Part shown: piece after piece, positions 43,387-49,366 of the stretch
Layout: the number at the start of each line of letters is the position of its first letter
How positions within the stretch are numbered: position 1 is the stretch's first letter
Assembly (NCBI GenBank): GCA_944382875.1
Contig: CALWNQ010000008.1
Location: 56,943 to 120,942 of the forward strand
DNA: 64,000 nt
From: an uncultured Clostridia bacterium
Lineage (GTDB): Bacteria > Bacillota > Clostridia > Oscillospirales > Ruminococcaceae
Direction: 5' to 3'
Notes under the pieces: generated by a model
What the model saw: only the letters and a program-made list of their open reading frames with translations
Told to the model about the DNA's origin: nothing
The model's database searches: none
Position numbers and translations under genes: made by a program

Positions 43387-45084
43387 TTGACAGATAACGA
43401 TTTTCTTCATTTTCTGGCAGATTTGAAATGCTGTGACGGCAACGCCATTGTGTCCACCCTTTACAGTGACCTTGACCCGCTCATTCAACAACGGCGAATT
43501 CAGCAGCTAAAAGAAGTGTCTGTCAAGCTGCTGGGAATGGATGCAGCAGAGTTTGAAACGCTCTATCAATCAGAGATTGAAAAGCTGAATGTTGGAAATT
43601 ATGGCAGAATTATGAGGACTTTTGAGTATTTTGAGCCTTTTGAGTCCCCAGATATTTCTAAACTTCCGCTTTTTCCGGTAGAGTGTTTGCCCCCAGCCTT
43701 GCAGAATTATGCAAGGGCTATCGCAGATAGCAAGCAAGTTTCCGTTGATATGGCGGCGGTGGCATGTCTGGCGATGGTATCCCTTGCCGTTCATGGAAAA
43801 GTGCTGGTAAACCCGAAACCCGGATGGATAGAGCCAGTAAACCTATATGCGGTAATTGTGGCTTTACCATCCGACCGGAAAAGCCCTACTTTACAAGCGG
43901 TATCTGCACCCGTTTACGACTATGTTAAGGCAGAAAATGAACGGCGTGCGCCAGAGATAGACCGATACCAGACAGAAAAGAATGTTTTGGTTAGTTCTAT
44001 AAACAAGATGTTAGAAAGTATTTCCAAGCCTTCCAATAAGTCTTTGACGGTTGCGGATGTTATGGAAAAAAAGCGGGAACTGGCAGAACTGGAAAAAGAA
44101 GCTGTCCACCCCTTGCGGCTCATGGCGGATGATGTGACACCGGAAAAGCTAATTGACCTGATGGCAGATAATGCCGGTAAAATGGCGATTGTCAGTTCAG
44201 AGGGCGGTATATTCGATATTATTGCCGGAAGATACAACGATAAACTGAATATGGATGTTTTCTTAAAGGCATATTCCGGCGATCCAGTAATGATTGACCG
44301 AAAGGCCGGTCCCAGCAAGCATATCGACCACCCGGCATTAACGATCCTGCTTATGACACAGCCAAAAGTTTTAATGTCTGTTATGGGAAACGGGGAGTTC
44401 CGGGGACGTGGTTTTCTGGCAAGATTTCTCTATTCCATTCCAAAATCCATTGTGGGAACCCGGAAATATGACACACCAGACATCCCCTATTCAGCCAAAG
44501 AAGCATATAGAGTGCTGCTCACTTCTCTGCTATCTATGCCGGATACGGACAACCCGCCTTTGATTCGATTCAGTCCAGAAGCCTATGAGATCAGTAAAAA
44601 GTTTTTTGAGGAATTGGAACCGCGCTTAATAGACGATCTGGAAGAAATTGAGGATTGGGCTGGAAAGTTTCACGGGCAGATTATGCGGATTGCCGCTTTA
44701 CTTCACTGTTGCCGGTACACTAAGGATGCAGAATCATTCCCCATATCTGGGGAAACCATTTTGCAGGCTCAGACCATTGGTAACTACTTTCTGGAGCATG
44801 CAAAAGCGGCCTTTGATATTATGGGAATGGCAGAGCCGCAGGAAGAAAAGGACGCAAAATACATCCTGAAGCGGCTGGATACCATTGAAGGGGATAACAC
44901 AAGTGTTAGCAAATTATTTGATTTATGCCAAAAGAAAAAAGGACTCAAAACAATGGATTTATTTCGTCCTGGTTTGGATGTTCTTATCTCTCGAGGTTAT
45001 ATCTATACAGAAATTGTACAAACCGGTGGGCGGCCTACTGAAAAAATCTATATCAATCCAGAATATAGGGTGCAAAAGGGGTAA
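43387..45084 (+). CDS. DUF3987-type replication (primase/helicase-like) protein
   Basis: Protein of 565 residues resembling the DUF3987/YfjI family found in phages and islands. It shows LPPALQNYARAIADSKQVSVDMAAVACLAMVSLAV, a P-loop-like LPSDRKSPTLQAV, then SSEGGIFDIIAGRY and LTILLMTQPKVL. Such proteins accompany element replication; the biochemical role is not settled. The TTG at 43387 is used, about nine bases after GGAAAGGGG. It is the only large gene right of the switch. Confidence 0.78.
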   Translation: MTDNDFLHFLADLKCCDGNAIVSTLYSDLDPLIQQRRIQQLKEVSVKLLGMDAAEFETLYQSEIEKLNVGNYGRIMRTFEYFEPFESPDISKLPLFPVECLPPALQNYARAIADSKQVSVDMAAVACLAMVSLAVHGKVLVNPKPGWIEPVNLYAVIVALPSDRKSPTLQAVSAPVYDYVKAENERRAPEIDRYQTEKNVLVSSINKMLESISKPSNKSLTVADVMEKKRELAELEKEAVHPLRLMADDVTPEKLIDLMADNAGKMAIVSSEGGIFDIIAGRYNDKLNMDVFLKAYSGDPVMIDRKAGPSKHIDHPALTILLMTQPKVLMSVMGNGEFRGRGFLARFLYSIPKSIVGTRKYDTPDIPYSAKEAYRVLLTSLLSMPDTDNPPLIRFSPEAYEISKKFFEELEPRLIDDLEEIEDWAGKFHGQIMRIAALLHCCRYTKDAESFPISGETILQAQTIGNYFLEHAKAAFDIMGMAEPQEEKDAKYILKRLDTIEGDNTSVSKLFDLCQKKKGLKTMDLFRPGLDVLISRGYIYTEIVQTGGRPTEKIYINPEYRVQKG

Positions 45085-45117
45085 AAGGGACAAAAGGTCT
45101 GAAAGGAGTAACACAAA

Positions 45118-45423
45118 ATGGAAACCAAAAGTAATTTGACATATAAAACGTGCCCAAAATGCGGAAGTGAAAACGTTCACCCGGTTGCGGTGTATGTAAT
45201 ATGCGGCAATACGGTCTATACAATTACTCAGGATGGGTGCCATGAATCTCTTCCGATGTTTGAAAATTCTGCACGTGGTGTAATGATTGTTCGGGAATTT
45301 CTTTGTGAAAATCACGACTGTCGTTGGAGGGAAATAGAGGAATTTTGCTGCGGAACAGTTAATGTATCAAAAGAAATTGTCCCGCTATTTTATGGGCCAG
45401 ATTCTGCTATTTGGAGAACCTGA
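45118..45423 (+). CDS. Zinc-ribbon-like small protein
   Basis: Protein of 101 residues with TCPKCGSENVHP, then CENHDCRW and FCCG, giving Cys pairs consistent with a zinc ribbon. AAAGGAG lies ten bases ahead of the ATG. No family name can be given. Confidence 0.65.
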   Translation: METKSNLTYKTCPKCGSENVHPVAVYVICGNTVYTITQDGCHESLPMFENSARGVMIVREFLCENHDCRWREIEEFCCGTVNVSKEIVPLFYGPDSAIWRT

Positions 45424-45461
45424 AAAACCTGACAAAACCTTACATGAAAGGATATATTGCA

Positions 45462-45590
45462 ATGGAAGAACTGAAAAAGCAGATCATTGACATGGTGAAC
45501 GGGCTGGAAGATGAACGGCTGACAGGTTTGCTTTATCATTTTGTAAAGCATCTGACCGTCAGAGCGGAAGGAGGTGAAAACCATGGTTGA
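45462..45590 (+). CDS. Small helical protein (42 residues)
   Basis: MEELKKQIIDMVNGLEDERL and onward form one long amphipathic helix. AAAGGA lies upstream. It overlaps the next gene by eight bases, a sign of coupled translation. Unknown function. Confidence 0.55.
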   Translation: MEELKKQIIDMVNGLEDERLTGLLYHFVKHLTVRAEGGENHG

Positions 45591-45816
45591 ACGATTCAGC
45601 GTGGAATATCCGAGCGTATTTGAGGTTGCACAGGCTGAAAAAGTCTTTCGCACTGCCTACAACGCAGAGCGGGCAGACAATTCGCAAAGCCTTGCGATTC
45701 GGCTTGCATTGGCGGCTGTATGGGCTGCTGGACGTAAATATCAGAAGGAAAGGTGTGAAAACCATGAAGGAAACCGGAAAGAAGATTTGCCCGCTGCTGT
45801 CTGGATTGTACGGTAA
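45583..45816 (+). CDS. Hypothetical protein (77 residues)
   Basis: Helical, charged protein without recognised motifs. A strong ribosome site (GGAAGGAGGTG) precedes the ATG at 45583. It overlaps both the preceding and the following small ORF, as in compact phage-like operons. Confidence 0.55.
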   Translation: MVERFSVEYPSVFEVAQAEKVFRTAYNAERADNSQSLAIRLALAAVWAAGRKYQKERCENHEGNRKEDLPAAVWIVR

Positions 45817-45970
45817 AACATCTCCGTGTGCGCTGGAAATGTGCGCCTGGTACTGTAACGGGGACGGCGGATACCCACCCAGGGAAAATGGATGCGCCTT
45901 GCTGCTGACGGCTCAGGCGATCCAGAGCATGGAAAAAAGCGGGATTTATGTGGAAATTACCAACGACTGA
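45764..45970 (+). CDS. Cysteine-rich small protein (68 residues)
   Basis: Reads KICPLLSGLYGKTSPCALEM then CAWYCNGDG and CALLL, giving five cysteines and a probable small metal-binding knuckle. AAAGGTG lies eight bases upstream. It overlaps the previous gene by 53 bases in another frame. Similar short proteins with a C-x-x-x-C-x-W-Y pattern are common in clostridial islands; function unknown. Confidence 0.6.
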   Translation: MKETGKKICPLLSGLYGKTSPCALEMCAWYCNGDGGYPPRENGCALLLTAQAIQSMEKSGIYVEITND

Positions 45971-46060
45971 AAAGGAAAAGGCATCCGACTGCGGCAACAG
46001 ATCGGACGCCAAACCTAAATATACAGTTTTAGTTTACCACGAAAGGACGGAAAAAGCAAG

Positions 46061-46264
46061 ATGAACGCTGAAAAAATTAACAAGTACATAGAGCGAACCC
46101 GGATAGAAAAAGAAAGTTCTCGTTATGTTATGTCTTTCGGTGACTTGAAATTATTCAAAGAACTATCAAAAGAAGATTGTTGCGCGGCAATAGTTCTTGC
46201 ATTTCAATATGGCAAGGCCAAAGGATATAGAGCCGCAACAGCAGCTTTCCATGACAAAAAATGA
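46061..46264 (+). CDS. Hypothetical protein (67 residues)
   Basis: Small mixed-charge helical protein (NKYIERTRIEKESSRYVMSF, then a C-terminal AFQYGKAKGYRAA). GAAAGGACGG precedes the ATG. No family recognised. Confidence 0.55.
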   Translation: MNAEKINKYIERTRIEKESSRYVMSFGDLKLFKELSKEDCCAAIVLAFQYGKAKGYRAATAAFHDKK

Positions 46265-46275
46265 TATAGTATCTT

Positions 46276-46301
46276 CCCCGCTGTCCCAGTGATGGCGGGG
46301 T
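46276..46301 (+). terminator. Hairpin after the small-gene operon
   Basis: CCCCGC and GCGGGG about 14 bases apart, 10 bases after the stop. There is no T run, so it may act as a transcript end stabiliser. Confidence 0.4.
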
Positions 46302-46383
46302 AAAACTTGTGTTTTGTATATGTGGTTCAGGTAACTTGAAAAGATTGCCGACACGGTTACGCGCGTATTATGCTTGCCAGACG

Positions 46384-46426
46384 ATCCCCCCGGGTGCTTA
46401 GCAGTGCCTGAGGGGGATTTTTGCAA
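46384..46426 (+). terminator. Strong intrinsic terminator
   Basis: ATCCCCC and GGGGGAT arms with an inner GTGC region, then TTTTT. With the previous hairpin it closes the left-to-right operon. The rest of 46265-46482 shows nothing I can name. Confidence 0.75.
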
Positions 46427-46482
46427 GACCACACGGCCGCATTTACGCGCAAAATATTCCCGAAATGAACAAGCGGGCCTAT

Positions 46483-46674
46483 TTACCGGCTTTTATCCCG
46501 CTCCATGGTTTCCTCTATGGCGCGTTTTATAAAGCCGTTGACGGTTTCCCCGTGTGCTTCTGCGTGGGATTTGATTTCATCGTATTTCTCTTTCTGCACA
46601 TCTAACGGTATTCTTTTCAAATTCTTTTTTGCGTAATCAATACGCTGCTGCTTCTGTTTATCAGTTAATGGCAT
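46483..46674 (-). CDS. Ribbon-helix-helix (Arc/CopG-like) regulator
   Basis: Protein of 63 residues with RIPLDVQKEKYDEIKSHAEAHGETVNGFIKRAIEETMERD, a clear beta-strand plus two-helix RHH pattern. AAGGAGGG precedes two close ATGs; the second (46674) has better spacing. It is divergent from a 35-residue ORF, and three palindromes containing ACGTACGT lie between. It may be the antitoxin-like or repressor part of a two-gene unit. Confidence 0.8.
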   Translation of the reverse strand: MPLTDKQKQQRIDYAKKNLKRIPLDVQKEKYDEIKSHAEAHGETVNGFIKRAIEETMERDKSR

Positions 46675-46725
46675 CATTCTCCCTCCTTCTCAGCTTTTAT
46701 TATATCATTTACAACGCAAAAAGTA

Positions 46726-46804
46726 TATGTACGTGTTATATAAATACGTACGTGTATATTTGTACAGTTTACCAATTGTAATAAACACGTACGTGTGATA
46801 TAAT
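46726..46804. promoter_or_regulatory. Operators with ACGTACGT cores and rightward promoter
   Basis: Three sites: an imperfect one near 46726-46740, ATACGTACGTGTAT (46745-46758) and the perfect palindrome ACACGTACGTGT (46785-46796). The last lies between TTGTAA (46776-46781) and TATAAT (46799-46804), so bound regulator would block this promoter. The RHH protein is the likely binder. Confidence 0.7.
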
Positions 46805-46853
46805 ATAATCAAGGTCAAGGGAGAGAGGCCAGAACGAAAGGAGGTGGCCGACA

Positions 46854-46961
46854 ATGAAATTCCAAGAATGGCAAAAGCTCACCAGAGAGCAGAAAAAGAA
46901 AGCCTTTGAAGAATACAAAGCGCAGGGCAAAAAGAAAGCGGCTACCTGCTCCAACAAGTAG
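46854..46961 (+). CDS. Small basic protein (35 residues)
   Basis: Begins MKFQEWQKLTREQKKKAFEE, lysine-rich and helical, ending in TCSNK. A very strong ribosome site (AAAGGAGGTGG) precedes the ATG, so translation is likely. Its promoter is covered by RHH-type operators, and its 3' end is overlapped by a candidate antisense RNA. It has no membrane segment, so it does not resemble a type I toxin. Confidence 0.65.
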   Translation: MKFQEWQKLTREQKKKAFEEYKAQGKKKAATCSNK

Positions 46962-47037
46962 CCACTAAATAGGAAAAATCTTCACGCAAAGCCTTTCCCT
47001 TGACCCCTATTATACCACGATCCAGACAAAAATACAA
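46929..47037 (-). ncRNA. Candidate small antisense RNA
   Basis: On the minus strand TTGTAT (47032-47037) and TATAAT (47009-47014) with a 17-base spacer form a promoter. About 60 bases on is a terminator: stem GTGGCTAC/GTAGCCGC (46938-46965) then TTTCTTTTT. The RNA would run from about 47002 to 46930, some 70 nt, and be complementary to the last codons and 3' region of the 35-residue ORF. No protein is encoded in it. Confidence 0.55.
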
Positions 47038-47046
47038 GGTCAAAAC

Positions 47047-47205
47047 GCTGGGAGAGTAAAAGAAAACAGTTCAGACACCGGCACAAGGTGGACGGGAGTA
47101 CCGCAAGGGAAAGCAAGAACACCTATAAGAGCGGGAACGGATAAGAAAAAGCCACAAAGTGAGCCAGATAAACTTAACGCCGCCCGCCGCCGGAACTCTC
47201 CCAGC
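47047..47205. other. Structured non-coding stretch closed by an 11 bp inverted repeat
   Basis: GCTGGGAGAGT (47047-47057) and ACTCTCCCAGC (47195-47205) are exact complements 137 bases apart. Inside are smaller G/C-rich complementary blocks. No ORF is convincing. It could be a folded leader for the next gene or an origin-like site. Confidence 0.45.
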
Positions 47206-47224
47206 AAAAGAAAGGGGTTATCTT

Positions 47225-47500
47225 ATGGGAACACAGGAATTGACAGCGAAAGTTCGGGAAATAAAAGAGCTGCAGCAGCTTATTGAGGAAGCAGAAGCCG
47301 AAATGGATGCACTCAAAGACCAAATCAAGGCAGAAATGGAATCCCGCTCCGTGGAAGAATTAACCGCAGACGTTTTTAAGATTCGGTGGACAACAGTCAA
47401 AAGCAGCCGGTTTGATACCACGGCATTCCGAAAGGCTATGCCGGAACTGGCGGAACAATTCACAAAGGATACAACGTGCCGCAGGTTTGTTATTGCATGA
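47225..47500 (+). CDS. Small coiled-coil protein (91 residues)
   Basis: The first half is a coiled coil (residues 5-50, heptads of Leu/Ile with Glu). The second is a compact basic region (KIRWTTVKSSRFDTTAFRKA). Similar short proteins occur in Firmicutes phages and islands; function unknown. The ATG at 47225 follows AAAGGGG. It precedes the sigma-like gene. Confidence 0.65.
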   Translation: MGTQELTAKVREIKELQQLIEEAEAEMDALKDQIKAEMESRSVEELTADVFKIRWTTVKSSRFDTTAFRKAMPELAEQFTKDTTCRRFVIA

Positions 47501-47647
47501 TTTATACTTAATGTATTAGTTTTACAAACAGTATATCGTGTGATATAATAAAGGCGTATAGGCGATTGCCTGTGCGCCTGTTTCATTTATACTCTGAGCG
47601 AACAAAGAGCGAACCATGAAAAAGTAACAGATATGGGAGGGGTAACC

Positions 47648-48322
47648 ATGACGAACGAAGAACTTGCAACCGCAATCCAAGCGGGGAATACCGCGCTGTA
47701 TGCTGATTTATGGGAACAGGTTAAGCGGTTTGTATGGCTGCGCGCCCAGAACTTCTACACGGCGCAGGAAAGCATCTGCATTCGTCATGGTGTAACAATG
47801 GACGATCTGAATCAATGCGGCTTTCTGGCGGTTGTGGGGGCGGTGAAAGCATATAAACCAGAAACCGGTTATCGGTTTACAACCTTCCTCAAGTTTCACT
47901 TGAAGCATCAATTTCACTCTGCATTGTATGGCGGCAGATACAGAAGAACGGAAGATATGCTGAACTGCTGCGACAGTCTGAACGAACCAACTGGGAAGAA
48001 TGAGGACGGGAACGTTTTGGACTGTATTCTTGATCCGGGAACGGAATTTCTTTATGAGGACATCGACAGCCGGATATTAAAAGAGGAGTTGCACCGTGAC
48101 ATGGAAAGCTGTCTGAACTCCATCAAGCCCGCCCGCGCAGAAGTCTTGCGTATGATGTTCTATGAGCAAAACACCTTGCAGAAAGCCGGAGAGCGTACAG
48201 GACGAACAAAAGAAGGCATTCGAAAAATTAAGAATTTGGGCTTGAATGACCTGAGGAAGCCCCAGTATTCCCGCCGCCTACTGCCTTATGCGGAATATTT
48301 GGATATACAAGCCAACATATAA
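47648..48322 (+). CDS. Sigma-70-like factor of the element
   Basis: Protein of 224 residues with a region 2-like segment (MDDLNQCGFLAVVGAVKAYKPETGYRFTTFLKFHLKHQFHSAL) and a C-terminal region 4-like helix set (NTLQKAGERTGRTKEGIRKIKNLGLNDL). Proteins of this type in conjugative and satellite elements switch on transfer genes. GGGAGGGG precedes the ATG at 47648. It is the last gene before the right att site. Confidence 0.8.
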   Translation: MTNEELATAIQAGNTALYADLWEQVKRFVWLRAQNFYTAQESICIRHGVTMDDLNQCGFLAVVGAVKAYKPETGYRFTTFLKFHLKHQFHSALYGGRYRRTEDMLNCCDSLNEPTGKNEDGNVLDCILDPGTEFLYEDIDSRILKEELHRDMESCLNSIKPARAEVLRMMFYEQNTLQKAGERTGRTKEGIRKIKNLGLNDLRKPQYSRRLLPYAEYLDIQANI

Positions 48323-48329
48323 AGCAAGA

Positions 48330-48358
48330 GCAGCCGTTTGTATTTTCGGCTGCTTTTC
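48330..48358 (+). terminator. Terminator after the sigma-like gene
   Basis: GCAGCCG/CGGCTGC stem with a ten-base loop followed by TTTTCGTT. Confidence 0.75.
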
Positions 48359-48384
48359 GTTACTTTTCGGTGCATTTTAAAGAC

Positions 48385-48405
48385 AATAAGACACAAATAA
48401 GACAC
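48385..48405. repeat. Probable integrase arm-type sites, right
   Basis: Two direct copies of AATAAGACAC (48385-48394, 48396-48405), the same motif as at the left end. Confidence 0.6.
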
Positions 48406-48430
48406 AAAAACCCGCTTCTTTGAGTGAGGT

Positions 48431-48467
48431 AAAAACAAAGAACCCCGCAAACGCCTTGTTTACGGGG
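48431..48467 (-). terminator. Element-borne replacement terminator for tRNA-Thr
   Basis: On the minus strand CCCCGTAAAC and GTTTGCGGGG pair over ten bases, followed by TTCTTTGTTTTT, just inside the right att repeat. It supplies the terminator that insertion removed. Confidence 0.7.
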
Positions 48468-48471
48468 TTTG

Positions 48472-48519
48472 TTTGGAGCTGAAGATCGGACTTGAACCGA
48501 CGACCTGCTGATTACGAAT
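48472..48519. repeat. Right attachment repeat, inside tRNA-Thr
   Basis: 48 bp identical to 39599-39646; it covers the tRNA from the anticodon loop to the CCA end. Confidence 0.95.
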
Positions 48520-48549
48520 CAGCTGCTCTACCGACTGAGCCACTTCAGC
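48474..48549 (-). tRNA. tRNA-Thr (anticodon CGT)
   Basis: 76 bases. Acceptor stem GCTGAAG/CTTCAGC, anticodon stem GCTGA/TCAGC with loop TTCGTAA (anticodon CGT at 48514-48516), T-arm GTTCAAGTC and encoded CCA. The 3' half is supplied by the right att site, so the gene stays intact. Confidence 0.95.
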
Positions 48550-48578
48550 AAAATGGGAATGCGTTTTACAGCTTTCCC

Positions 48579-48607
48579 ATTATAGCACATTTTGGCTTTT
48601 TTGTAAA
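48579..48607 (-). promoter_or_regulatory. tRNA-Thr promoter
   Basis: TTTACA (48602-48607) and TATAAT (48579-48584), 17-base spacer. Confidence 0.75.
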
Positions 48608-48610
48608 GAA

Positions 48611-49174
48611 TTATTTTACAAGATACGCAAGGAAACGGCAGCCTTCTTTGCTGATAGCGATCATGCCGTGCGGTTTGGAAGAGTCGTAATAGATGGCGTC
48701 GCCCTCTTCGAGAATTTTCTCCTTGCCGTTGACAATTACTTTTAAGGTGCCGGAGAGGATGTAGTCGAATTCCTGTCCCTCATGCTGGGACATGGAGATG
48801 GGAGCATTCTGCTGCGCTTCGATATAGGGCGCTTCGACCAGATATGGATCAGCCAGTTTGCCGCTGAATTTATAGGCCAGATGCTGATAGCGGAAACTTT
48901 CCCGGCGGCTGACCGAAAGGCCCTGGTCTTTCCGTACGACGGAATAGGATTTCAGCTTGGGGTTGCTGCCGCTCAGCAGCTCGACGATATCTACTTTGAA
49001 TTTTGCGGCGCATTTGCCCAAAAAGGTTACCGAGAAGTCCTGCTCGCCGGATTCATAGGCACGGTACTGTTCCGGTGTAACACCGGTTGCTTCCGCCATA
49101 TCTTCTACCGAAAATTCCAGGATTTCCCGCAGGCCGCGCAGACGTTCTGCAATTTCTTTGATGCTTTCGTTCAT
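48611..49174 (-). CDS. XRE-family regulator with C-terminal cupin
   Basis: Protein of 187 residues. The HTH reads LRGLREILEFSVEDMAEATGVTPEQYRAYESGEQD. The C-terminal cupin has QHEGQEFDYILSGTLKVIVNGKEKILEEGDAIYYDSSKPHGMIAI. These regulators (PuuR/YdcN type) sense small molecules and often act on amino acid or polyamine genes. GAGGGAAC precedes the ATG. It stands alone, upstream of the tRNA on the same strand. Target unknown. Confidence 0.88.
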   Translation of the reverse strand: MNESIKEIAERLRGLREILEFSVEDMAEATGVTPEQYRAYESGEQDFSVTFLGKCAAKFKVDIVELLSGSNPKLKSYSVVRKDQGLSVSRRESFRYQHLAYKFSGKLADPYLVEAPYIEAQQNAPISMSQHEGQEFDYILSGTLKVIVNGKEKILEEGDAIYYDSSKPHGMIAISKEGCRFLAYLVK

Positions 49175-49218
49175 GGTGTTCCCTCATTTCTGTCTGGGTT
49201 GATTGGAATTTCTCATAC

Positions 49219-49247
49219 AGTATAACATAATTTTTCTAAAAAAGCAA
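49219..49247 (-). promoter_or_regulatory. Promoter of the XRE-cupin gene
   Basis: TTGCTT (49242-49247) and TATACT (49219-49224), 17-base spacer. Confidence 0.6.
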
Positions 49248-49298
49248 ATTATATTTTGATAATTTCCAAAATATCCTTTTTTCTGTCATTTTTTCCGC

Positions 49299-49327
49299 TT
49301 GCAAAGGCGGAGAAAACGCGGTATGCT
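49299..49327 (+). promoter_or_regulatory. Promoter of the GH106-like gene
   Basis: TTGCAA (49299-49304) and TATGCT (49322-49327), 17-base spacer. Confidence 0.55.
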
Positions 49328-49366
49328 TAATTGGTAAATCAATAGTACAAAAGGAGGATGGCTGTT

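Larger units (their letters stand above)
39599..48519. mobile_element. Integrative element in tRNA-Thr(CGT), about 8.9 kb
   Basis: Bounded by 48 bp direct repeats, one inside an intact tRNA-Thr gene, with a tyrosine integrase next to the left end. Contents: integrase, a 135-residue gene, a hairpin array, repressor and Cro-like pair, an excisionase-like gene, a DUF3987 protein, about nine small ORFs, a ribbon-helix-helix regulator and a sigma-like factor. No relaxase, coupling protein or phage structural gene is seen, so it needs a helper to move between cells, or moves as a satellite. Several parts are more A/T-rich than the host. Confidence 0.93.

Noticed and set aside
46854..46961. Type I toxin peptide with antisense antitoxin RNA
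   Set aside because: The 35-residue product has no hydrophobic membrane segment, so the type I label is not supported; only the antisense geometry fits.
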